This document shows positions 24,629-35,997 of a stretch of DNA of 64,000 nucleotides, piece after piece. Position 1 is the stretch's first letter. The number at the start of each line of letters is the position of its first letter. The DNA comes from Caenorhabditis remanei (lineage: Eukaryota > Nematoda > Chromadorea > Rhabditida > Rhabditidae): assembly GCF_010183535.1 (NCBI RefSeq), contig NC_071333.1:496001-560000 (forward strand), given 5' to 3'. Below the pieces are notes generated by a model, which saw only the letters and a program-made list of their open reading frames with translations, was not told where the DNA came from and ran no database searches. A program made the position numbers and the translations under genes.

Positions 24629-25726
24629 GCAAATTTCTTTCAATGACCGTTGTCTTTATTAAACCCCCACCAATTCTCCTTTGGAACCAATTAGCCTGCT
24701 CCATTTTTAGTCAATTTCTAGTTCTGCAATTTTCCATAGATTTCATGTTTTCTTCTAATCGATCTAAGTCCTAGTTTCCTAACCAATATTCTCTATAGTT
24801 ACCTTTTTATCCTCAAAAAATTGAACAAATTATGTTTCTAACTATCCTCTTTTCTGTCCTTTTTGATGTTTCCCTATTTTTTCCTAGTTCATCACAACAA
24901 TATAGCTTTCACTGACAGTTCCCAGCACATCTTTTAGCACGCCCCTATAACCTTCTCTTCTGAAAACCAAAACAGTTTTTCGTCTACTAACTCCCCAACC
25001 ATTTCTTTGAATATTCTTTTCATGTTTCCGTTTCCCACCGTTCCCCAGTTCATACTTGAAAATTTTGAGCTTTTGTTCGACAAAACCCAACTAATTTTTT
25101 ACCATTCGCTCCATTGTGTTGTTGTGGAAACTGTTTTTTTCCTACGAACACCAAAATAGTGTCCCAGATCCCAAAAAAATGCGGAAATCAACCAAAACCT
25201 TTCTCGTTTTGCATTCAGTCTAAGAATGTTTTTTTTCACCTTTTTTCAAACAAAAAATCCAATAAAAGCAACAAAATCCAAAAAATTGAAAAAAAACCAC
25301 CGTATTCTTGTGTCAACCAACTCCCGATTCCCCAATCGTCTGTACACACCTTTTTCACAACATTTCGGTAGAAGAATTTTTCCACTCGAATTGTCAGAAC
25401 TCTTCTCTTCACTTCTTCCCCTCTCCAATTTCAAAAACTGAAAATCCTCCGTCTCTTCTGACTGATTATATGCTAGCTCTGTCTGCCCGGCTTTGTCTTT
25501 TTCTCTGTCTTCCCTTCAAAATCTCTGTAAATAAATTCATGCGCGACATCTCAGTTTTAGAGAAGGCAATTCGAGAAGACAGAAAATTCAGGGGAAATGG
25601 CCAGTTAGAGTCAGAACATGAGAGACAACTTGAATAGAGAGATTTCAAACACCTGCACATGGCTGTGGCTTTATATTCTTGCTGGCTAATAATGAAAAAA
25701 ATTCTAGAATGCAATGTTTGAATTTA

Positions 25727-25852
25727 GAATACAATGACAAATTTCAGAATACAGTGACAAAATTCGAAATACAGTGACAATATTCAGAATACAATGACAA
25801 AATCTGGACTACACTGACAAATTTCAGAATACAGTGACAAATTTCAGAATAC
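25727..25852. repeat. Degenerate ACAGTGACAAATTTCAGAAT satellite
   Basis: About six tandem copies of an approximately 21 bp unit with variants AATACAATGACAA and TACACTGACAA. Same word family as the minisatellite at 455-888. Confidence 0.8.
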
Positions 25853-26095
25853 GGAAAACCTAGACATGCAATAGTGGAAACTGTCCGAAAATTCTGATTT
25901 CATTTGTGGGAACTATGAAGATATTATTTTAAATACGTCCTTCACTATGTCATGGTTGTGGTCATTTATATGTTCCTGGTTCTCTTACTTTCTCAGAATT
26001 GAATCGGAAGACGTGTTCAATTAAAAAGACTCAGTCATCCACATATCGGAATTTCCCAATTAGTTGTGCAAAACTTTTCAGACAAACGACACAGA

Positions 26096-26263
26096 ATGAA
26101 AATTGAGAGTCTGAGATTGAAAAATATGGACATGGCTTTCAGATATTTGGAATCGTGCCTGATTCACACGAGAAAACTCACAAAGGCTGATAAATCTTCC
26201 ACGGAGCGGCGAATGCAAAAGAACGAAAAAATGGCTGGCAACAGAAACAAAGAAAATAAATAA
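26096..26263 (+). CDS. Weak candidate small gene, 55 residues
   Basis: The ATG follows an ACTTTTCAG acceptor by 14 bases and AATAAA overlaps the stop region near 26257. The translation is basic and balanced (MKIESLRLKNMDMAFRYLES, then STERRMQKNEKMAGNRNKEN), unlike the Phe/Lys/Asn-biased noise nearby. It could be a short gene, a terminal exon of an unresolved gene, or chance. The coding-like ORF at 25539-25637 has no phase-compatible donor to it. Confidence 0.28.
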   Translation: MKIESLRLKNMDMAFRYLESCLIHTRKLTKADKSSTERRMQKNEKMAGNRNKENK

Positions 26264-27153
26264 ACATTATCTGTGGGCGAAATCTAGTGTTCTACAATAA
26301 GAAGTACCTAGAATAAGATATTGCTGGGAACTAGGGTGGAGATATTTTTGTAGGGCGTATTTAAATCTGATCAGATGACATGAATCAGCGTTTTGCGTGA
26401 AAATGAATTGTGCTTTAGGAGCCCGATTTTTTAAAGTCTTAGCAAACATTTCTCAGAAAAGTTTGTGAATGGTGATAAAAATGAACCAAATGACATAAGG
26501 ACATGTTTTCATCAATAAATAGAACTTCCAAGTCATTTATATGGAATTTTGAGAAATGTAGTTTTGAGAACGTCGAAACTCCCATATTCAGAAAACGTTG
26601 TCTTTAGATCTGTCCAAATTCAATAACAAAGATTACTGTTATCTTTTATCTCGGTCGAGACTCAATCAAGAAATTCCAAATGGGATTAAAGCGCCGCTTC
26701 TTATTCTCCTTTCCCGGGGAAAAGACGGTGAATGTGATTCAGATAACACTTTCTTTGTATTTTCCGCCTCTACATGGTGGTCACCTTTTGGTCACGCCTT
26801 TTCTACAAACACAACAGGAGATGGAACTTATGTTTCGCGCTTTGAAAATGTTTCTTTATTTAATTTTTGAAAAACTGTTTCCGATTCGACAACTAGCCTC
26901 GTTTTTGGAGTTCAACTGTCTCAAAATTTATTCAAATCCAGATTCCAAATCTTTTGTGTTCCTCCATCAATTATTCTCGCTAATTACAGTTTTCTATCAT
27001 CCTATTAACCATACAATTAGTCTCATCTGTGGTGTCATCAATTCCTCAAATCTATATTCAAATTTTTTTTGTCTGGATACTTGAAATTCTTCTCCTTGAC
27101 CCATCGTCTCAATGTAATTTGCTAGGAAAAAAATGATGACGAAGTCGGGAGAA

Positions 27154-27169
27154 GGGGGGGGGGGGGGGG
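27154..27169. repeat. Mono-G tract (16 G)
   Basis: Sixteen consecutive G. Such tracts form G-quadruplexes and in C. elegans are kept stable by the helicase DOG-1. Confidence 0.93.
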
Positions 27170-28573
27170 AGAAGAACACCATTCGAGAAAAGCAAACTAT
27201 CACAATTTGTGTCTCGCCGCTTCGCCTCATCGAACTGTTGGATGAGGTCAGTTATGGTTGGTATACATGTACTGATGGAAGAAAAAACATCTACTTTCAA
27301 TTTTCTGAACTTTTTGTTGCGATTTGTGTTGAAAAATCAGAAATTATGAGCAAAATCTTCTTTTTCTGTATATAGTTCAGAAATCAAAAATCCAACAGAG
27401 ACTAAACGTCCACTGACAACTTTTATACAGTGACCAATTTTCTAGTGCTTTTTATTCTAAAGTGACCATGTTACACAAACCGAGCCTAAGAACTGAAAAT
27501 CTATTGCAAACGGAAATACAATTTTGAAATTGTAAGCATTTCACTTACTAAAATTCAAAAATCCATCTCTCCTGACGACCCCCCGGTGTGCGGGGTTGAT
27601 TAATGAGTCAACTGCCCCCTCATCGTTTCTTTTACGTCCTTGGTAATTTTCATATAAATATATCTATGTTTGCTTGCGCACACACGTGTGTGTCTGTATG
27701 GCGGAAATGTCAATGACACCATATGCCAATTTCTTAAACTTCTCTTTTCACCTAAATGGCATAGCCAAGGAAGCAGTTGCGGTAATTTCATAACTTTCTG
27801 TTAGTACCTTCCCTTTTCTTCTTCCTGATGTGTTCCGGTTTTTCACCAAACGGTCGGTTCATGTCTTTTGGTGCGTTTTGGTAGTTTTTTAGAACTTTAT
27901 TCAAGAAGGGTTGTGAAATCAAAGTTCTTGGGCGCCTCAATATTTTTTAGCTGCAACATTTAACTTATTCAATTTTGGAGAATTTCATTTTTTGCAGGGC
28001 AACGTTTATGTTAGGTGTACTTTACCCACTTTCTGTATTCTTCCAGAAATCAGACACTGTATAGAGTGAAACTATAGGTATAACCAAAAACCATCAAAAG
28101 CCACCTTACAATGATGACCAGTCAATAGTTTTAGTTTTCTGGTCTAGTTTCCACGACGGTTTCTTATTCTTCGTCTTCCTCGTCTTCTCCTTTTCCTCCT
28201 CCTCTCGATACCAATTGTCCGACGACTTCAAGTTGTAATTACAATGTGTTTTGACGGAAAAAAGTGACGAAAAAGTTGATTAAATTCTTGTTTCTGATTC
28301 CTTAGTTTTCTGTAGAGGGCTTCTCCTGCTTTTAGGAAACCAACGGGGACGGTTTCTTCAATTCCGTTACTATTGTAATTTATTTCCGTTTTTTCGGAGT
28401 CCGGAAGTGTTCAATCTCTTTGGACCCCTACTGTGATTTTTAAGGTATTGTCGTTTGCTACTGACTTCCGACTCCAATTTGTAACCATCGCACGACGGAA
28501 AAGGTCAGTATCACCACCCTACTTCCAAATGTTCCTTCATCCCAAAATTTTACAGACACCAGCAATGTGAGCT

Positions 28574-29763
28574 ATGCTCAAAATCCTACTTATTCTCATG
28601 TTGACAACTATATTTCGGCACTCACAGTAAGTTCTTCAAAATCAAATAAAACAAAAAGATTTCTCCCCGGCCGGGAATTGAACCCGGGTCTCGCATGTGA
28701 CAGACGCGGATACTCACCACTATACTACCGAGGACACATGAGAGAAGAAACTAGGGAGGCAAGATAAGAGTAGTGGAAAGCAGTGATAAGAGAGAGGGGA
28801 GAGAGATTGGGAGGAAGACGCCTTATTTTTTTCCTTTTTTTCAAATTTTTTTTGTTTTCCAGTGCCCGTTTCACAATGCATGCTAATATCCACCGTCTTG
28901 GCGAAACCCACTGGCAACTTTTCAACGAATGCAGTCAAGGAATGCTTCAATCGTTTCTAGGCTCTTTGAACACACGAGGATATCCGGATAGGCATTGTCT
29001 AAGTGAGTTAACCCAGGTCTTTTGTCCCCAGAATGACTCATTTTTTGTGTTCAATGTTACTAGGCATACATTCTTTGTCATGACGGAAACAAGTAAGCAT
29101 GAGAACTCATAAGAAAAACGTTTTGCAGCCGATTGGAATGTTATTGGTGAATGGGATGGGAAGTTTCGATTACAACATGCACAGTCGAAGAAGTTTATAT
29201 GTTTCAATAAGCGAGCAAGGATCACGTTGAGAGTAAGATTTTTCAAAGGAAACTTAGATATTTTTACGAAAAAAGATCAAAAAACTAAGAAAGTTTCCAA
29301 AGATTTTTCTAGATTGACTAAATATACAAAAGTATATTTTTCATAAATAATTTTTCTTATTCAGTTCAATGGCACTGACGCAAAATGCACATTCATTGAA
29401 GAAATCCATGACAATGGTTTTTCAAGGTTACGATCTGTTTGGAAACCGGAGCTGTTTTTAGGTTTGTTTTCAAATACGTTCTAAGAAACACACTTTTTCT
29501 ATTCAGGTTTCAACGGTCGTGGTCGATTTCAAAATCCTCTCTCTTATCACTTGAAGCCTCGATGTTTCGACTGGATCAAACTTGTTCGCTATGTTCCAGA
29601 ATCTGAAAAGAATGTGTGCTCCATTCCTCCAAAACCAACAACTCCGCCCATCGATTATTCTTCTTTCATTCACAAAGCCGCCCGTTCAAACTTCTTGAAA
29701 AAAGTGTCTGCCACACATGATAGTTTATACCGCTCTTCATCAAAGACCCATCATATAACGTGA
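28574..29763 (+). CDS. egl-17: Fibroblast growth factor EGL-17
   Basis: Secreted FGF ligand of the receptor EGL-15, which guides sex-myoblast migration in C. elegans. Exons 28574-28626, 28863-29092, 29129-29232, 29365-29461 and 29507-29763, phases consistent, 246 residues. Exon 1 encodes a classic signal peptide (MLKILLILMLTTIFRHS). The FGF beta-trefoil core runs from about residue 75 to 195 (FFVFNVTRHTFFVMTETTDW, GKFRLQHAQSKKFICFNKRA, CTFIEEIHDNGFSRLRSVW, ELFLGFNGRGRFQNP), followed by a basic tail. AATAAA at 29845 lies 80 bases past the stop. The length exceeds the roughly 216 residues I recall for C. elegans EGL-17; a short in-frame stretch in exon 2 might be spliced differently. A tRNA-Asp gene lies antisense in intron 1. 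Adjacency to che-2 supports the identification. Confidence 0.9.
28663..28734 (-). tRNA. tRNA-Asp (anticodon GTC)
   Basis: 72 nt cloverleaf: acceptor stem TCCTCGG/CCGGGGA with one T-G pair, A box TAGTATAGTGGTGAGTATCC, anticodon arm CGCGT-CTGTCAC-ATGCG with GTC at its centre, T arm CCCGG-GTTCAAT-TCCGG region with a B box, and discriminator G. It matches the eukaryotic tRNA-Asp pattern closely. It lies wholly inside egl-17 intron 1, on the opposite strand. Confidence 0.95.
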
Positions 29764-30803
29764 TTTCTATCTATTCATACTGTTATGCAGGAGAGAATCA
29801 GAAATGTTTGTATATTTTTATGTTTTGATAGCGTGGTTTTGCCAAATAAAACTTGGTTATAATATTATTGGTCGGTATTTAAATGTGTTTCATGATGTCT
29901 AGTACTATGAGAATGAACAAGGTACAAAGAAAAAACGGAGAACCGCGTTTTGTATGAGAAACATTCGGTTTTTCATATTCTCCTGGGCTAGTAGTGAAAT
30001 AAATTCCAGAATGCATTTTTAATCACAGTGATAAATTTGAATTACAGTGGCAAATAGACTGATAAATTTTAACTACAGTGACAAATACAGTGACAAATTT
30101 GAATTACAGTGACAAATACACTGACAAACTTGAATTACAGTGACAAATACACTGACAAATACAGTGACAAATTTCAGAGTACAGTAACCAATTTCTATGT
30201 TCATCGACGCATTTATTGTCCCTGATAAGTATGGTATCAACCTCAATTGAACAAATCCCATACCAATCCCGGAAAATTCCAGTTGTAAATTCAGTTTAAT
30301 AACTTTGTTATGTTACAAGAGTAACAAAAACAACCTAATAATATTTCCTCATTCACCATCAGTCAATCAAATAGTGTGTTAACCCGGGCGTGCTGTCGCC
30401 ACCCGACTGATCCCTCCAGAAAACATGCGAAGATGAAATCAACCTGCCGGGGAACAAAACGAGAGAAAAACGAGAGAGACGTGATGCGGAATGGCAGAGA
30501 AAGAAGATCTTCTCTTATTCCGAATGGCATCTTGACGCCGAGGAAAAGACACAAAATAGTGTAAAAATTGGAGAAAGTGCTCAAGTTGATGAGACGCGGC
30601 GGTTGAGAAGAAAATAAGAAGCACAGAAGACTGAAGGAGAGCTCAAGCGGGAGCAGCACAACTCCCGGGGGCTCAGCAAAATTCGATGTGTTGTCATCTC
30701 TGCTAGTTTCTATTTTTCTTTTATCTTCAACTCTACTCGAACTTTTTTGTTTACAACTTGTTGTTTTTTTCTGAAACAAAAAACATAGTATAACAAGACC
30801 AAA
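29764..30803. other. Intergenic between egl-17 and TWK channel gene
   Basis: Holds the egl-17 3' UTR with AATAAA at 29845, then a CAGTGACAAAT satellite patch at 30022-30200. The TWK promoter follows. A long minus-strand open frame at 30363-30836 has no splice or start support. Confidence 0.6.
30022..30200. repeat. TACAGTGACAAATTTGAAT satellite patch
   Basis: Tandem degenerate copies of ACAGTGACAAATTTGAATT and ACACTGACAAATACAGTGAC, the same word family as the other patches in the window. Confidence 0.85.
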
Positions 30804-32858
30804 ATGCGAGCATCTGAACTTTCTCCAAAGTTTCAATATGCATTCCGGAGGTGTTTATTTTACACTTTTGTTCTGGTGGCCTGGTTATTCATTGGAATGC
30901 TCCTGTTTCCGGCTCTCTGCACGCCCGCTGTCAAACAGGTTGGTGCTCTTGAAAATGAAAGGATTTATAGAATGCACCTAAAAATTAGACGCAATTTAGT
31001 AACCATCATTACACGAACCGTTTGAAAAGACAAAACTAATGTTTTTTCTAACTTGTCTACTGTTTTTGAAACAATCCGAGAAAAGCTCTCCGTGTTTTGC
31101 AAACTTTTCATTATACTTTAAATTTTAGCTCACTATAAACTTCAGAAATATCGAACCAGTTATTTTGAAAACTTGGCATGAAAATAAATGAATAAATAAA
31201 ACGTGAATTATACAAGCTTTACTGCTGGGAAAAAGATTTTATAATCCAAAACGGAGCGATGACAAATATTATAATTTAGACACACAATCAAAAGAACTTT
31301 TTTGTTTTCAGGATGATAATGAGGCAGGAATGTTCCGATTAGATGCCAAACGATCAGATTTGTTGAATGTTCTATGGGCTGAGACGATAACAAATGGAGA
31401 AGATGATTGGTCAGAGTTGGCAGATCAAAAGTTGGAGCTATATGAGAAGGTAATCAGTTTGGCTAAATATTTAAATGACCGGTAAGGCGTCAGGATAAAC
31501 AGTAAACTATACCAAAACTAGGTTCAAAATTAGGTTTTTGAAAAAACACAATATTTTTTAATCTCTTCTGGAATGTTATCTATGGTTATGTAAGTTCTTA
31601 TATAGTATGTATCTATTGGCTGATTTTTAAAGTTCTCTGTACCTTGTAGTTGTTAATCCCTAAGAAACTTATCTATCACAATTGCAGGCTCTCCTCCAAC
31701 ATTATGGCATCGATCTTGACAAATCAGACAAATCTTTTGCTTCTGGTCTTCAAAAGTCCTTTGCAATTTCTACAACCATTGGTCCATTGGATGTAGATGA
31801 CTTCACGACGATAGGAAAACTGATAGCCGTTCTATATGCACTCATTGGTAGTTGCCCTCTCGTATTCTAGAAATCAAGAATATCTTCCAGGTACCCCACT
31901 CTTCTTAACAGTAATTGGTCAGCTTGGAAAAATGGTGACGTCACTTTGGCAGGTCAGTTTGTCTTTTTTCGGCATTTGTTTGACCATGAAACAAATGTAA
32001 CAATAGTCGAACACGCAACAATTTGTTTCTTTTCGATTTCGTTTCTTTGTTTCAGGGAACAACTCTTTGGATTGTAACAATTGTCTACATTTTCATTTCC
32101 GCTGTTATTTATGATATTGTGGAGGGGGGTTCCGATGATGTGGTGAGTGAAAGAGATTTGGAAGTGAACTCAAATACAGAATGGGAAAGTTACAGCCATT
32201 CATCGAAGCAATCTTCTCGATTTTCTTGCAATTCACAACTGTTGGAGAGGTGGATAATGAATTCCAGTAAGGATTTTGGAAGTTGAGAGGGGAAAAGAAG
32301 ACAGTCACAAATACTTTTATGAAAAATAGTGAAACTGAATATTTATAAATGTTCTATCCAGCATCCAATGGTTTTGAATCGAATTGTTTAATAGCGCTAT
32401 TACATCCGAGTTTGATATCAAAAGTTACCATGTGTGTTCCAATTTAGAATCAAGACAAAAAACTATAAATTTAGCCCTGCCTAGATTTATCTAGCCCAAT
32501 TTAGCTAAAATCAATGCACAGCGTCTCAAAGGGCAATATATTCGAGAAACCCTAAAATTTCATATCATAACTTTAAAATTTCAGCGGTGTCCTCCCATAT
32601 GGAATTGTTGTTCTTGGCTTAGCGCTCATTACTGCTCTTTATCAAGAAATGCAGCAAAATATCGAACGGTTCATTCATCCATTTGAATATTCATTCAATA
32701 GGTAAGTCCCGCCAGATATTTATTCGGACTAAAACTTTTGTTATAGATTGTGTGGAACAGTTGAAAGATGGATTGGCGAAAAAAGCGATGAGAAGAAATC
32801 AATTGCTTCGACAAGAATAGAAGAAGAAAATGAGGATGAGCTTAGTGATTATGAATAA
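30804..32858 (+). CDS. TWK-type two-pore potassium channel subunit with degenerate filters
   Basis: Exons 30804-30938, 31312-31449, 31688-31847, 31891-31952, 32056-32142, 32196-32266, 32585-32701 and 32747-32858, all phases fit, 293 residues. The K2P layout is complete: TM1 (FYTFVLVAWLFIGMLLF, about 19-35), an extracellular cap segment of about 70 residues, pore loop 1, TM2 (IGKLIAVLYALIGTPLFLTV, about 133-152), TM3 (LWIVTIVYIFISAVIYDIV), pore loop 2, TM4 (YGIVVLGLALITALY) and a short acidic tail. The filters are abnormal: loop 1 reads STTIGPLD where TTIGYG is expected, and loop 2 reads FTTVGEVDNEF where TTIGFGD is expected. All splice sites are good, so it looks like a maintained gene, not a pseudogene. 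It may be non-conducting, regulatory or differently selective. AATAAA at 33054. Which twk paralogue it is cannot be told. Confidence 0.85.
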
Positions 32859-35800
32859 TTTCTTGATATTTCAAAAAACTAAAAACAAAATAACCAAAAC
32901 AATGTCATTTCATTTCAAAGTGCTTTCTCTCCCCTTCTTCTCTAATTTTACAACTTTCCCTCTATCAAAAATTACGATAGATATAAACGGTGAGCATAGA
33001 TCTTTTCCTTTAGTTTTTTGCATTGCAACGTGTATACTATTTTGTTCAAATTGAATAAAAATCTTCTCAAAAGTGAAAAAAGGAGAAATTTAATGAAAAG
33101 ACGAGAAATGGAAAGTAAAATGGGCATCTACTTGAAAAAGTCAGTAGATTTGATATCAAGTTAGAGCGAACATTTTCAAAACAGGTTCCGTCGATTTCAA
33201 TTCTGATTCTTGGTTTCAGATTAAGGAAGTCGGCAGTTTTACCATTCGAGTGTACCGCCATTAGTTCTCTTTTCAACTTCTTTTTTGAGAATTGATTTTT
33301 TTTTTCATAGCTAATACTAATTTCTTTAGGTTTATCGAACAAATGACATAATATGGAGTGAGCATTTGTTAAACATGCTTTAGAGGTAACTACGATAAAA
33401 ACTCCACCAATTTTGTTTCTGTGCTCAAATAGAAAAATCAACACCAAGTTTTCGTTTTCTAATAATGTCGCTACCAACTACAAAATGTTGCCCTAGCCTG
33501 CAATCGGCCGATAATATCATTTGATATTTTTTATAATTTTTAACTTTTCCAGAGTTATTTAGGCATTTTTTGCATGTGCTTTCTGATCAGATATCAATAA
33601 CGACGTTCCAGCACCTGCAGTTTTGAATATTTTTCAAAGTTTTTGAAAGTGTCTCAAATTTGATTCAAATATCCATTTCCTCATGTTCTCGTTACCCCGT
33701 CACGTCATTAACAAGTTGAGTAACCAAGCCTCTCGTCCTCTTCTCAATCTGACCATGTTCAAACGTCAACAGGATAGTGGTAGATTGTATGTGTATTGTT
33801 TTCAACTCGTCAATTCTTCACGGTCACTCATTTGTCATTTATCAGTTCTCTTCTTCATTCTCTTCTTGCCTCATCACTTGTCGTAGGCCTCCGAAAAAAG
33901 AGAAGGAGGAGGGATCGATTAGTTAAGATGATAGCCCCAATTACGGTTGTTTAGAGTAAAACAGACAGAGAGAAATGAGGCGCGAGAAAAGAGAAAGAGA
34001 GAAGAGGCAACAACTTATTTCTCTTTCTCTCGACGAAATAGTGATAGTGATAAGGAAGAAAGAAGAGGACCCAAACATACATGAAGAGAGAACATCAATC
34101 AAACTTAGGACCCTTCGGCCACTCTCCATTCCATTCCGTTATCACTGCCCATCGTCTCTCGTCGAGTGATGATATTTCTCTCTTCTTTCCGTTTGAGGGT
34201 CTTCTTTCTACAATTAGCACGATCGTTGAAGTGGAATTTCGAATGAGAGGAGTAGAAGGAATTGACACTTTTTTATGATTACCACTGTTTGGGAAAGGTC
34301 TTCTGGAATTTTAGAATGAGATGAGAAAGCAAACAGAAATAGAAGAAATTCCTGGCATGTGTGCAGAGAAAAGAAACATACCATGGATGTAGAAACGAAT
34401 CTGACATTTGCATTTTCCAGGAAATTCGAATCAATCATAAAATTTACTATTGATGTAAAGGTTCGACTAAAAAAATTGCGCGACAGTCAAGGAGTATCAC
34501 TAAAAAGTTTAATATTACCGACATTTCTTGGTTACCTCGTCTCTAACTAGCCGATAAGTAACTAACTGACTAGTCTAACTAGGCTCTAATAGGCCGAGAA
34601 GCAGCTTCAGGTGCCGTGATGTGTGGGGCAAAATACAGCAAAATATGAGTGGAAAATCGAGGAAATCACATGTATAAAATTTGCATTTTTAGACCAGAAT
34701 ATCTGGATTCTGAGTTAGCAGTTTTCTAAAACTGATTTCTCATCAGAATTCGATTGTCTATCGGTTCTGCTAGGTCTGGTTGCCTCCAAAGTCAGTGCTG
34801 ACCATTCTTTAGTAAGCAATGAGACTGTCAATTTTCCTATTCCTTATTTTCTTGAACTGCAAACCCTTTTTTCCAAAATACACTTTCTCCCATTCCTCAG
34901 CAAACCAAACCAAATCTATAATCCTTATATTTATCGCTGGCCGTTTCAAAATCTGATTCCGCTCCGATTCAGCCCTTATCACATCCTGGTAGAACAAACG
35001 GAACAGTTGACAACAATAAAAAAAGACATTCAAATGATTGACAAATGGGATTAGGATTGTGCATGAAAAAGAGAGGGAAGGAGATATGATTAACCCAGAT
35101 CAAATGTTTGAAAGATTAGAGATAAAGTTGAAAATGAACTCCGGGAATTTCGAAATAGTCTTCAAATGTAGAAAAAGTGAAATGTGTGACGTTTTGCATT
35201 CAAAACAAGATTTTACATATATATGTGGTATTGCTTCCATACTTTAGCAAAATCTTGAAATTGAGATAGCTTCCGGTCTTGAAGTCACACGTCTCCTTGC
35301 CCTCCTTTTTCATAATTTTTGATTACTTATTCTTTCACATCTAAGGTGTCATTTTTCGCTTCTATCTTCTCAAATTTCCCTTATCTTTTCTGTTCCCTTA
35401 TGCCTAGATTCTTGACTCGTAATTTCTGACCCTTCAAGTCAATGTTCGTTGTCTCTACAACATCACAGAAAAAAACCTTATCAATGTTTCTTTTCCCTCT
35501 ATTTTTTTGCCTTCTTGCCAACAGTTTTTCTAGTGTCCGAAAAGAATGAAAAGAGATAATGACGAGTGAATGAGTGTGATTGTATGAGTAAACTGGTTCT
35601 GTTGCAGGGCAAAGAATGAACGAGTAACGGTTACTGTCCACATTTTGTGAAAAGCTTCCATTTTTACACTTGAACACTCAAAGTTATCAGTGTGACTATT
35701 TGACCGGTTGGTTCTTATCAAAATTTTTCCAGTAAAGTATTTATTCAAATTGATATCGGTTTGAAAATAAAAATCATGTAAATTTGAAACGAAGGAATTT

Positions 35801-35997
35801 TAAAGCTATTAGTGGTAAATTAAAACGATCAGTGCAGTAGTTGCACATCGGTCAAGGATGGGAAAACTGGAAATATACATGCATTAGAAATATCACAGAA
35901 CAGGGTAGACTAAATGGAATCAATATAAAAACTGCAGGAAAATAGAAACCAAAGAGAAATAGAATATTATGCCACAATTATACCCTCAGACACGAGT
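32859..35997. other. 3.1 kb intergenic with one-armed repeat
   Basis: 3' flanks of the TWK gene (+) and the zinc-finger gene (-, with AATAAA on the minus strand near 35745). It contains the half-copy of the foldback element at 34590-34813. No exon is supported. Confidence 0.55.
34590..34813. mobile_element. One-armed copy of the che-2 intron foldback element
   Basis: CAGGTGCCGTGATGTGTGGGGCAAAAT through ACCATTCTTTAGT follows the right arm of 19065-19758 in order (GTGGAAAATCGA, ATCACATGTAT, AGAATATCTGGATT, CTAGGTCTGGTT), with about 80-85 percent agreement by eye. No opposing arm is present. Confidence 0.8.

Larger units (their letters stand above)
24629..28573. other. 3.9 kb upstream of egl-17
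   Basis: No multi-exon gene could be built. Contents: a degenerate CACTGACAA satellite at 25727-25852, a second patch near 27398-27470, a 16-G tract at 27154-27169, a weak small-gene candidate at 26096-26263 and a 32-codon coding-like ORF at 25539-25637. In C. elegans the egl-17 upstream region carries the vulval and neuronal enhancers, so regulatory content is expected here. Confidence 0.55.

Noticed and set aside
28995..29031. Short intron inside egl-17 exon 2
   Set aside because: Sites GTGAGT and TGTCCCCAG exist but the intron would be only 29 bases, below the usual minimum; kept as exon, with the length difference noted.
30363..30836. Minus-strand ORF of 157 codons upstream of the TWK gene
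   Set aside because: Ser/Phe/Leu-rich translation of purine-rich DNA and overlap with the first TWK exon; no gene signals.
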